From contig OKRF01000104.1 in NCBI GenBank assembly GCA_900290315.1, forward strand, positions 3,039 to 12,009: a DNA stretch of 8,971 nucleotides, in the 5' to 3' direction. Below, in pieces: positions 1-6,111 of the stretch. How positions within the stretch are numbered: position 1 is the stretch's first letter; each line of letters starts with the position of its first letter. Source of the DNA: Candidatus Sulfopaludibacter sp. SbA3 (GTDB lineage Bacteria > Acidobacteriota > Terriglobia > Bryobacterales > Bryobacteraceae). Under the pieces are notes generated by a model. That model had not been told where the DNA came from and did not search any database. It saw only the letters and a program-made list of their open reading frames with translations. The translations under genes and the position numbers were made by a program.

Positions 1-1067
1 TCATTGGCGACGACCAGTGGTTCAAGATTCGCGCGCTGGTGCGCGGCAAGAGCGTGCAGATCCGGCTGAACGATCTGCTGGTGGTGGATTACGTGGAGCC
101 GACCCCGCCGGTGATTCCCGACAGCAACCTGGAACCCGAGCGTTTTCTCGATCGCGGCACCTTCGCGCTGCAGTGCCACAATACGGGGTCTGTCGCGCGC
201 TTCCGCAGCGTGCGCGTGCGTCCGCTGCCCGACGATACGCCCACGCCGGCCGGCCCCGCGCCGGTGGTGGACGACGTGTTCCGCGCCATCATCAACGATG
301 GACGCCACAACATCCCCATGGTGGACTATCACGTCCACCTGAAGGAAGGGCTCACGCTGGAGCAGGCGCTGGCGAAATCGCGCCGCGACGGCATTGAGTA
401 CGGCATTGCCATCAATTGCGGTAAGGGCTTCCCCACGGAGAACGACGCGGCGGTCCGGGCGTACTTCGACAGCATGAAGAGCCAGCCCTGCTTCGTCGCC
501 ATGCAGGCCGAAGGGCGCGAATGGACAGAGATGTTTTCGCAGAAAGCCGCCACGTTGTTCGATTACATCTTCACCGATTCGATGACCTGGACCGACAATC
601 GCGGCAAGCGCATGCGGCTGTGGATTCCCGAGGAGGTGGGCGCCATCGCCGACCCGCAGGAGTTCATGAGCACCCTGGTGGACCGCGCGGTGGGGATTCT
701 GGAACACGAGCCCATCGATATTTACGCCAACCCGACCTTCCTGCCCGCCGTGATTGCCAAGGATTACGACCGCCTGTGGACCGAAGAGCGGATGCAAAAA
801 GTGATCGGCGCAGCGGCGAAGAACGGCGTTGCCATCGAGATCAACAATCGCTACAAGCTGCCCAGCCCGGCGTTCATCCGCGCCGCCAAGGCCAGCGGCT
901 GCAAGTTCAGCTTCGGCACGAATAATACCGGCCCGAACGATCTGGGACGCTGCGAATATGGCCTGCAGATGGTGGACGAATGCAAATTAGTGTGGCAGGA
1001 TTTCTTCGTTCCTGGCTCCTTGTACCCCAAGGCAATCGAGCGCAAGCCTGGCGCGCTGAAAGGGTGA
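1..1067 (+). CDS. DUF1080 / PHP-like fusion protein, 3' part (5' end outside window)
   Basis: The reading frame is open from base 3 to the TGA at 1065-1067 and has no credible start in the window, so the gene is cut by the left edge. The first ~65 codons look like the end of a DUF1080 (3-keto-disaccharide hydrolase, GH16-like beta-sandwich) domain, closing on the family-typical 'GTFALQCHNTGSVARFRSVR' stretch. After a Pro/Ala linker (about bases 230-275) comes a PHP-like hydrolase domain. Numbering from the GTG at 39, it has the metal-binding HxH of 'DYHVHL' (H98, H100), a Glu in 'AEGREW' (E158) and 'EINNRY' (E268). Later PHP positions look substituted: N231 where a His is usual, and 'GTNNTG' (293-298) where SDAH is usual. 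DUF1080 proteins are normally exported and act on sugars, so a periplasmic role is likely. The substrate cannot be told, and catalysis by the PHP part is uncertain. Domain assignment is by motif recognition only. Confidence 0.8.
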   Translation, partial: IGDDQWFKIRALVRGKSVQIRLNDLLVVDYVEPTPPVIPDSNLEPERFLDRGTFALQCHNTGSVARFRSVRVRPLPDDTPTPAGPAPVVDDVFRAIINDGRHNIPMVDYHVHLKEGLTLEQALAKSRRDGIEYGIAINCGKGFPTENDAAVRAYFDSMKSQPCFVAMQAEGREWTEMFSQKAATLFDYIFTDSMTWTDNRGKRMRLWIPEEVGAIADPQEFMSTLVDRAVGILEHEPIDIYANPTFLPAVIAKDYDRLWTEERMQKVIGAAAKNGVAIEINNRYKLPSPAFIRAAKASGCKFSFGTNNTGPNDLGRCEYGLQMVDECKLVWQDFFVPGSLYPKAIERKPGALKG

Positions 1068-1126
1068 GGGGCAGGCCTGGCCTGACCGGGACACCCCGTT
1101 CGTGAAAAATCGGTACCAGTTTTCAT

Positions 1127-1155
1127 TTGACACCGCTCTTGTTCCGCTCTACTAT
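1127..1155 (+). promoter_or_regulatory. Probable sigma-70 promoter of the padR-like gene
   Basis: TTGACA at 1127-1132 is a perfect -35 hexamer. It is followed after exactly 17 bp by TACTAT at 1150-1155, a 4/6 match to the -10 consensus in an AT-rich patch (TACTATATAT) that stands out from the GC-rich surroundings. Transcription would begin near 1161-1163, only about 10 nt before the ATG at 1173, leaving no room for a normal Shine-Dalgarno site. An inverted repeat overlaps the -10 element and runs to the start codon. The spacing and hexamers are seen directly; activity is inferred. Confidence 0.7.
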
Positions 1156-1174
1156 ATATCCGTGACGGATGTAT
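1154..1174. promoter_or_regulatory. Inverted repeat, probable PadR autoregulatory operator
   Basis: The arms ATATATCCG (1154-1162) and CGGATGTAT (1166-1174) are separated by TGA and match as an inverted repeat at 8 of 9 positions. The dyad overlaps the end of the -10 element, the expected transcription start and the first two bases of the padR-like start codon. PadR-family repressors commonly bind dyads at their own promoters (the classical PadR site is of the ATGT-N8-ACAT type), so a dimer bound here would block its own expression. The dyad is seen; its binding by the adjacent gene product is inferred. Confidence 0.55.
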
Positions 1175-1553
1175 GAAGCAATCACCCGACCCGCAGAGCA
1201 TGCTGCCGCTCACCGCGCCCGTGTTCCACATTCTGGTGGCTCTCGCCGCCGAGGAACGGCACGGATACGGCATCATGCAGGATGTCGCCAGGCAGACGGA
1301 CGGCGCCCTGCAACTGGGCCCCGGCACCCTCTATGGATGCCTGAAACGCATGCTGGCGGCCCGCTTAGTGGAAGAATCCGACGAACGGCGCGACCCGGCG
1401 CTCGATGACGAACGCCGCCGCTACTACCGCATGACCGGCTTCGGCCATCAGGTAGTCCGCGCGGAGGCCCAGCGCCTGGCCGGCGCCGTGAATGCCGCGC
1501 GTGCGCGCCGCTTGCTGAGCCGCCCCAAACCTGCCGAGGCGGAAAGAGGCTGA
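1173..1553 (+). CDS. PadR-family transcriptional repressor
   Basis: This 126-residue protein is a small winged-helix regulator. The first helix region reads 'LTAPVFHILVALAAEERHGY' (residues 13-32), followed by 'GIMQDV' and the recognition/wing segment 'GPGTLYGCLKRML' (about 49-61) and 'LVEESDER', which are hallmarks of the PadR family. The rest is a charged helical tail of the kind PadR proteins use for dimerisation. The ATG at 1173 was chosen because it lies just after the promoter. Met10 (1200) is an alternative start that would keep the whole domain, and no clear ribosome-binding site favours either. It is 2 nt from the downstream membrane-protein gene, so the two form an operon. In Acidobacteriota, PadR genes of this type often precede orphan ABC permeases; the effector is unknown. 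An inverted repeat overlapping the start suggests autorepression. Confidence 0.88.
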   Translation: MKQSPDPQSMLPLTAPVFHILVALAAEERHGYGIMQDVARQTDGALQLGPGTLYGCLKRMLAARLVEESDERRDPALDDERRRYYRMTGFGHQVVRAEAQRLAGAVNAARARRLLSRPKPAEAERG

Positions 1554-1555
1554 GC

Positions 1556-2968
1556 ATGCCGCATTCTCTGATGCTGAATTGCTTCTGCCGGCTTTATCAT
1601 GTGGCCCTCTACGCCTATCCGCCCGATTTCCGCAGGCGTTTCGGCGCCGAAATGGTGCAGGTATTTCGCGACCGCGGGCGCTGTGCCGCGAGTGCGCATG
1701 GCCTCGCCGGCCTGATGGGTTTCGGCTTCCAGGCCGGCGCCGATTGGATGCTCAGCAGCATCCGGGAAGGAATCGCCTCTATGACTATCCCTACTCCTCT
1801 TTCAGGCACGGCCCCGCAGCCGGCCGCGGGCATTCCGGCTTTCTCCATGTGCGACGATTCGCTCCCGCGCACCAGCGCTCTGCTGAATGGAGCGGTGCTG
1901 GCGGCGGCCTTCCTGGCGGGAGTCTGTCTGTTGATCCAGCGCGGCGGCAGTTTTCCCAATGTGCTCATCGGGTCGCACGAGCCCAGCCATTCTCACATCC
2001 TCTCCGCCACCACTTCCGCGCCTCCGGTGGACCTCACCACCACCGTTCAGGTGCGGCCCGAACCCTCCGAAGCCATCCCGCTCTATTTTCGACTCCTGAC
2101 TATCGTCTCCGCGCTGGATGCCGACCACGACGGCGTCATCTCCGCGGCCGAGATCGTGAACGCTCCCGCGGTCCTCGCGAAACTCGATGCCAACCACGAT
2201 GGCAAGCTCGACGCCGACGAGTGCGGCGGCCATTTCGGCGACGAGCCCCAGACCGCCGGTCCCACTCCAGATGAGCTCACCCAGACCCTGATGGCGTTCG
2301 ACCGCAACCACGATGGCAAACTGGAGCGCAGCGAAGTGCCCGAGCGTTTGCAGGGCCTCTTCGACCGCGGCGACCAGAAACACAGCGGCGTCCTGACGCC
2401 CGGCGACATCCGCCAACTGGCCCAAGCCGACAGCGCGGCGCAGGCCCCACGCGGGCTGGATCCGCAGTTCCTGCAGCGCGCCCGTCTCGCCTTCATGCAC
2501 ATCCACCCCATCCTGGCCGCGCTCGATGCCGACCACAACGGGGAGATCTCCGCCGCCGAGATACGCAACGCCCCCGCCATGCTCCGCACGCTCGACGACA
2601 ATCGCGACGGCAAGCTGACGGTGGACGAGATTCTTCCCGACCCCGTCGCTGCCGCGGCGGCAGAGTTCCTGAGCGTCTTCGACACCAACAACGATGGCAC
2701 CATCTCGCCGGAGGAATGGAGCCCCGCTTTCGGCAAGCGCCTGCGCCAGGCGCTCACTCGCGCCGGGGGCGGTAACCATGGCCTGGTGACTGAGCGGGAC
2801 CTGGTCAATCAGATTCTCCTTTTTCCCGCGGCCCGCCTTGGCGACGCCACGGCGTACCAGGAGATGCAAAACGCCACCCATCAGGGCTTCAAGGCCATGG
2901 TGAGTGCCGCCCGCACACGGGCGCTCACCGGTAACGCCGGCGGTCTGGCCGCCGGTAGTCCCAAATAG
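1556..2968 (+). CDS. Membrane-anchored EF-hand protein with permease-prefix N-terminus
   Basis: This 470-residue protein starts 2 nt after the padR-like stop, with an AGAGG ribosome-binding site at 1545-1549. Residues 10-75 ('LYAYPPDFRRRFGAEMVQVF' and following) resemble the N-terminal prefix found on acidobacterial MacB/FtsX-like permeases. One hydrophobic helix spans about 108-127 ('ALLNGAVLAAAFLAGVCLLI'). The positively charged N-terminus suggests it stays inside, with the remainder in the periplasm. Six canonical EF-hand calcium loops follow (residues 188-199, 211-222, 249-260, 324-335, 347-358, 376-387), plus two degenerate ones (273-284 and 404-415). They form four pairs, arranged as a duplicated four-loop module. 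No enzymatic motif was recognised. Calcium binding is a strong prediction; the role (calcium-dependent sensing, scaffolding or adhesion) is unknown. The PadR neighbour and permease-like prefix suggest that the operon derives from a permease operon. Confidence 0.82.
   Translation: MPHSLMLNCFCRLYHVALYAYPPDFRRRFGAEMVQVFRDRGRCAASAHGLAGLMGFGFQAGADWMLSSIREGIASMTIPTPLSGTAPQPAAGIPAFSMCDDSLPRTSALLNGAVLAAAFLAGVCLLIQRGGSFPNVLIGSHEPSHSHILSATTSAPPVDLTTTVQVRPEPSEAIPLYFRLLTIVSALDADHDGVISAAEIVNAPAVLAKLDANHDGKLDADECGGHFGDEPQTAGPTPDELTQTLMAFDRNHDGKLERSEVPERLQGLFDRGDQKHSGVLTPGDIRQLAQADSAAQAPRGLDPQFLQRARLAFMHIHPILAALDADHNGEISAAEIRNAPAMLRTLDDNRDGKLTVDEILPDPVAAAAAEFLSVFDTNNDGTISPEEWSPAFGKRLRQALTRAGGGNHGLVTERDLVNQILLFPAARLGDATAYQEMQNATHQGFKAMVSAARTRALTGNAGGLAAGSPK
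2117..2800 (+). repeat. Duplicated EF-hand array within the membrane protein
   Basis: Eight 12-residue EF-hand loops are encoded here. The first pair (from 2117) and third pair (from 2525) are clearly similar, sharing 'LDADH' and 'ISAAEI', then NAPA, and then a second loop with DGKL, at a constant offset of 136 codons (408 bp). Pairs two and four share the arrangement of one canonical loop (D249, D376) followed by one degenerate loop (D273 to D284 and G404 to D415). The simplest reading is duplication of a four-loop unit of about 130 residues, with later divergence. Confidence 0.7.
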
Positions 2969-2984
2969 TCATTCACCCGGGCCC

Positions 2985-3028
2985 CGAAACAGTGTATCTA
3001 TCAGGTGTAATCTAAACTGTAGACACGC
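2985..3028 (+). promoter_or_regulatory. Possible promoter region upstream of the first VWFA gene
   Basis: The 60-bp gap after the EF-hand gene is AT-richer than its flanks. It holds a weak -10 candidate TAATCT (3008-3013) about 16 nt before the ATG at 3029, but no convincing -35. Two near-identical direct repeats, GTGTATCTA (2992-3000) and GTGTAATCTA (3005-3014), lie across it. GTAGACAC (3019-3026) is a rough inverse of the same motif. This is compatible with a short-leader promoter carrying a regulator site, but none of it is decisive. No ribosome-binding site precedes 3029. Confidence 0.3.
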
Positions 3029-3361
3029 ATGCCAGCCGGGCTCCGGGTGAGCGCACTCCTCTTTTTTGCGGCGTCGACCGCAGCGGCCCAGCAGGAGCCG
3101 CACGCCACCATCCGCATTACTGTCACGCTCGTCCAGGTGGACGCCGTGGTGACTGACTCCAGCGGCCGCCACGTCCCCGGCCTCGGGCCAGGCGATTTCG
3201 AAATCCGCCAGGACGGCGAGGTCCAGAAGCCACCTGAGCTACATCCCGGAACTGCCGCCGCAGCCGCCACCCCCGCCGGCCAAGGACAGAGCCCCCATCG
3301 GTACCCTTGCCCCCATCAGCCCGCAACAGGTGAAACGCACCGTGGCCCTGGTGGTGGATGA
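3029..3361 (+). pseudogene. VWFA-related protein 1, N-terminal fragment (frameshifted)
   Basis: The first 67 codons encode a signal peptide ('MPAGLRVSALLFFAASTAAA', cleavage likely before QQ) and the beta-strand-rich leader of the VWFA-related acidobacterial family (residues 29-67, with 'DFEIRQDGEVQK'). The downstream protein at 5138 has an equivalent segment at its residues 30-75. After AAG (3227-3229) this frame loses all family resemblance and ends at the TGA of 3359-3361. The continuation lies in the +1 frame from about 3231-3234 and reads 'HLSYIPELPPQPPPPPAKD'. The two pieces are therefore one gene split by a frameshift. Read without correction, this frame would give a 110-residue secreted fragment. 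The cause could be true inactivation, a sequence or assembly error, or recoding. Confidence 0.7.
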
Positions 3362-5141
3362 CCAGGCACTCTCCTTCACCAGCCTGGTCCGCGTGCGCGA
3401 CTCTTTGCGCAAGTTCGTGCAGCAGCAGATGCAGCCCGGCGACCTGGTGGCGATGATCCGCACCGGCGGCGGCGTCGCCATCCTCGAGCAGTTCACCACC
3501 GACCCACGTGTGTTGCTGGCCGCCATCGATCTGTTGAAGTGGCGCTTCAACGGCCGCACGGGCCTGATTCCGATCCGACCGGAGTCCGGAGCCCCGGCGG
3601 CCCGCCCCGGCGATCCGCAATATCTGGATTACGGAGTGACGCTCACTGCCCTGGGAGCCTTGGGCACGCTCCAGCAGGTCATCCACGGCATGCAGAGGCT
3701 CCCCGGCCGCAAGTCCATCGTGTACCTCTCCGACGCTCTGCGCGTCGATGCGCGCATCAACGACGCGCTGGACCGCCTTACCGACCTGGCCAATCGCTCC
3801 GCTGTCTCCATCTACGCGATTGACCCCCGCGGCCTGAGGACCGACTCCATGAGAGAGGCCGACGTTGCCGAGCAGTCCGACGATTCCTTCGGCCCCATGA
3901 TTCCGGGCATGACCGAAACTCGCGGCGCCGCCGAGTTCCGCTCCCAGGAAGGGCTGGTCACGCTGGCCCGCCGCACCGGCGGCCTTTTCTATGCCAACAA
4001 CGACATTGCCGGCTCCATCCGCCGGTCTGCCGACGATCAGTTGGGATATTACCTGCTCGCTTACACGCCCAAAGAGGGCACCTTCGAGAAGACCTTGCAG
4101 AAGGCCAAATTCCACCGCCTCTCGGTGAGTGTGAAGCGGCCCGGTTTGCATGTGCGCTGGAAATCCGGCTTCACCGGCGTCCCCGACGAAGTCGCCGTGG
4201 CTGACCTGGCGCCCACCCCGAAGACGCGCGAGCAGCAATTGCTGGAGGCGCTGGCATCGCCTTTTCTCGCCACCGGACTGAAAGTCAGGCTGACCTCGTT
4301 TTATTACGATTTCGGCGCAGCCGGAGCCTACGTGCAATCGCTCCTCCAGTTCGACGCCAAGGACCTTTCGTTCACGCGTCAGGTAGACGACAAGTGGCAT
4401 ACCCGTGTGGACATCGTCACGTCCGCCTACCGCAACGTCAACCTGCCCATGCAGCAGTGGCAGCGGTCGCAAGAGATTGTCCTGCCTGACGACCAGTACA
4501 GGAAAGCGTTGAAGGAGGGTTTCCTTTTCCGCCTGTCCGACCCGATGAAACTGCCCGGGTCATTCCTGATGCGTGCCGTGGTGCGTGACGCGGTCTCGCA
4601 GCGCATCGGCGCGGCCAGCGAACTGGTGCAGGTGCCGGACACCCGCAAAGGGCAACTCGCCGTTTCGGGAATCATTCTCAATCTGGCTCCCGCGGGAGCC
4701 ATTCCGGATGGCCAGCCGGTGGACGACATCGCGCCCAAGGATGGCAGCGCGGAACCCTGGAGCGAAGGCGGCCCGGCCCTCCGCCGCTACCGCCCGGGGC
4801 AGCGCATCCTTTACTCTTTCATCGTGGTGAACCCCAAAACGAAAGGATCCACCAAAACCACCGATGTGGAGTATCAGTTACGATTATTCCGTGATGGCAA
4901 GGTGGCGTTCACCGGCGCATTCAACCGGATTTCCGACGAATTCCGTATCGATGGCCGGCGCATCGCAGCCGCCGGCCTGCTGCACCTGAGTGCGCGATTC
5001 CCGCCGGGAGAGTATCTGATGCGGGTGGTGGTGAACGACAAACTTGCTCCAAAGAAGCAGGCTCACGTGGCCCAGTGGATCGATTTCGAGGTGGTCCCAT
5101 TCACTACCGTGACCGCTTCGCAAAGCGGAGTCCCACAATGA
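3330..5141 (+). CDS. VWFA-related acidobacterial protein 1, main part after the frameshift
   Basis: The frame is open from 3153, becomes family-like from about 3231, and is given here from the GTG at 3330 (603 residues). The native start is most likely the ATG at 3029, upstream of the frameshift; from 3330 the protein would lack its signal peptide. Residues 4-280 form the VWFA-like domain, with 'TVALVVDDQALSF' (4-16) at the usual MIDAS strand, 'GRKSIVYLSDALRV' (126-139) and 'DQLGYYLLAYTP' (236-247). The DxSxS MIDAS motif is not intact (DDQALS), so metal-dependent ligand binding may be weak. A further ~300 residues, apparently beta-rich, are of unknown function. Its stop overlaps the next start (ATGA, 5138-5141), so the two VWFA genes are translationally coupled. 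Export to the periplasm or cell surface is inferred from the signal peptide in the other frame. Confidence 0.75.
   Translation: MKRTVALVVDDQALSFTSLVRVRDSLRKFVQQQMQPGDLVAMIRTGGGVAILEQFTTDPRVLLAAIDLLKWRFNGRTGLIPIRPESGAPAARPGDPQYLDYGVTLTALGALGTLQQVIHGMQRLPGRKSIVYLSDALRVDARINDALDRLTDLANRSAVSIYAIDPRGLRTDSMREADVAEQSDDSFGPMIPGMTETRGAAEFRSQEGLVTLARRTGGLFYANNDIAGSIRRSADDQLGYYLLAYTPKEGTFEKTLQKAKFHRLSVSVKRPGLHVRWKSGFTGVPDEVAVADLAPTPKTREQQLLEALASPFLATGLKVRLTSFYYDFGAAGAYVQSLLQFDAKDLSFTRQVDDKWHTRVDIVTSAYRNVNLPMQQWQRSQEIVLPDDQYRKALKEGFLFRLSDPMKLPGSFLMRAVVRDAVSQRIGAASELVQVPDTRKGQLAVSGIILNLAPAGAIPDGQPVDDIAPKDGSAEPWSEGGPALRRYRPGQRILYSFIVVNPKTKGSTKTTDVEYQLRLFRDGKVAFTGAFNRISDEFRIDGRRIAAAGLLHLSARFPPGEYLMRVVVNDKLAPKKQAHVAQWIDFEVVPFTTVTASQSGVPQ
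5127..5130 (+). promoter_or_regulatory. Ribosome-binding site setting the start of VWFA protein 2
   Basis: GGAG lies 7 nt before the ATG at 5138, inside the end of the preceding gene. It supports 5138 over the in-frame ATG at 5075, which would add 21 residues ahead of a clear signal peptide. Confidence 0.65.
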
Positions 5142-6076
5142 CGCGATGGCTTTTCGCCGTGCTGCTGGCTGCCTGCCCGGTGTGGGCCCAGGTCGAACTC
5201 AATCCTCCCCGCAGCCCGTCGGTCATCACCGTGGATGTGAACGTCGTCAATGTCCTGTGCACCGTGCGCGACCGCAAGGGCGCATTTGTCAAAGATCTCC
5301 AGAAGACCGATTTCCAGATGCGCGAGGATGGCAAGCCCCAGGAGATCCGCTACTTCTCCCGCGAAGTGGATACGCCGCTTACGGTGGCTCTGATGCTGGA
5401 TGTTAGCGGCAGTGTCGCCAACATCCTCGGAATCGAAAAGGCAGCGGCTGGCCGTTTCTTCGACGAGGTGCTGCGGCCCACCGATAAGGCGCTGTTCGTG
5501 GGCTTCGCCCAGACCACCGCCGTTTGGCAGGATCTCACCGGAAGCAAGCAGGAACTCAGTAGCGCCCTCGATGCCGCGGGCCCGTTCGTCCGAACCCCCA
5601 CGTCCGAATTCCAGCCCCGAGGCGGAACGCTGCTTTACGATGCGGTGAGTCTGGTCGCGTCCCAGAAACTGGCCCGATTGCCCGGGCGGAAGACCATGGT
5701 CATCATTACCGATGGCCTCGATAACGGCAGCCTGGTCACGGTGGAAGATGCCATGAAGGCCGCCCAGCAGGCGGACGCGGTGGTCTACGCCATTCATTAT
5801 GAGGACCAGGGGTATTCGGATCGTTACGCCGGCGCCGGAGAGACCGCGCTCCGCCATATCGCGGAACCCACTGGCGGCCGCACGTTCCACGTCTCCGCAA
5901 GCCTCCCGCTGGAGGCCATCTTCGATATCATCCGCGAAGAGATGCGCAGCCAGTACGCCATCGGATTCACCTCCACCAACACTGCCAAGGACGGAAGCTA
6001 TCGCCGCCTGGAGCTCAAGACTACCCGCTCCGGCCTCAAAACCCAGGCCCGCGAGGGCTACTATGCACCCAGGTAG
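5138..6076 (+). CDS. VWFA-related acidobacterial protein 2, secreted, intact MIDAS
   Basis: This 312-residue protein begins with a typical signal peptide ('MTRWLFAVLLAACPVWAQ'). A leader sub-domain (residues 30-75) is followed by a von Willebrand factor A domain. The metal-ion-dependent adhesion site is complete: DVSGS (D88, S90, S92), the Thr of 'GGTLLYDAV' (T164) and the Asp of 'ITDGLDNG' (D192). The C-terminus 'SQYAIGFTST' and 'REGYYAPR' is typical of the acidobacterial VWFA-related family. Such domains bind partner proteins through a bound Mg2+ or similar ion; the partner is unknown here. The start at 5138 is favoured by the ATGA overlap with the upstream gene, the GGAG site and the signal peptide. 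It is the compact partner of the longer upstream VWFA protein, which shares the leader sub-domain but has a changed MIDAS. No lipoprotein box or C-terminal anchor is seen. Confidence 0.88.
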   Translation: MTRWLFAVLLAACPVWAQVELNPPRSPSVITVDVNVVNVLCTVRDRKGAFVKDLQKTDFQMREDGKPQEIRYFSREVDTPLTVALMLDVSGSVANILGIEKAAAGRFFDEVLRPTDKALFVGFAQTTAVWQDLTGSKQELSSALDAAGPFVRTPTSEFQPRGGTLLYDAVSLVASQKLARLPGRKTMVIITDGLDNGSLVTVEDAMKAAQQADAVVYAIHYEDQGYSDRYAGAGETALRHIAEPTGGRTFHVSASLPLEAIFDIIREEMRSQYAIGFTSTNTAKDGSYRRLELKTTRSGLKTQAREGYYAPR

Positions 6077-6093
6077 CGGGTGGGGTAGACTGA

Positions 6094-6111
6094 ATACGAT
6101 ACGCGTCGTAT
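6094..6111. promoter_or_regulatory. Inverted repeat over the blaI-like start, probable operator
   Basis: ATACGA (6094-6099) and TCGTAT (6106-6111) are perfect 6-bp inverted arms around TACGCG. A possible -10 element, TACGAT (6095-6100), sits in the left arm and ends 9 nt before the ATG at 6110, so the transcript would be leaderless or nearly so. No clear -35 is present. BlaI/MecI repressors autoregulate by binding dyads with TACA/TGTA-like cores at their own promoter. The arms here differ from that core but the position fits. The dyad is seen; binding is inferred. Confidence 0.5.

Noticed and set aside
1071..1098. Two small hairpins after the DUF1080/PHP gene (CAGGC-ctg-GCCTG and CGGG-acac-CCCG) as a terminator
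   Set aside because: The stems are only 5 and 4 bp and no T-run follows, so an intrinsic terminator is not supported.
1802..2881. Long antisense open frame (359 codons) opposite the EF-hand gene
   Set aside because: It is a shadow of the GC-rich EF-hand coding frame; its product is low-complexity and repeats in step with the loops, with no family resemblance.
3123..4472. Long antisense open frame (449 codons) opposite the first VWFA gene
   Set aside because: The sense strand carries clear family motifs; the antisense product is Gly/Val/Arg/Gln-rich with no recognisable domain.
5075..5137. Upstream in-frame start (5075) for VWFA protein 2
   Set aside because: It would place 21 polar residues before a clean signal peptide; the ATG at 5138 has a GGAG site and an ATGA overlap.
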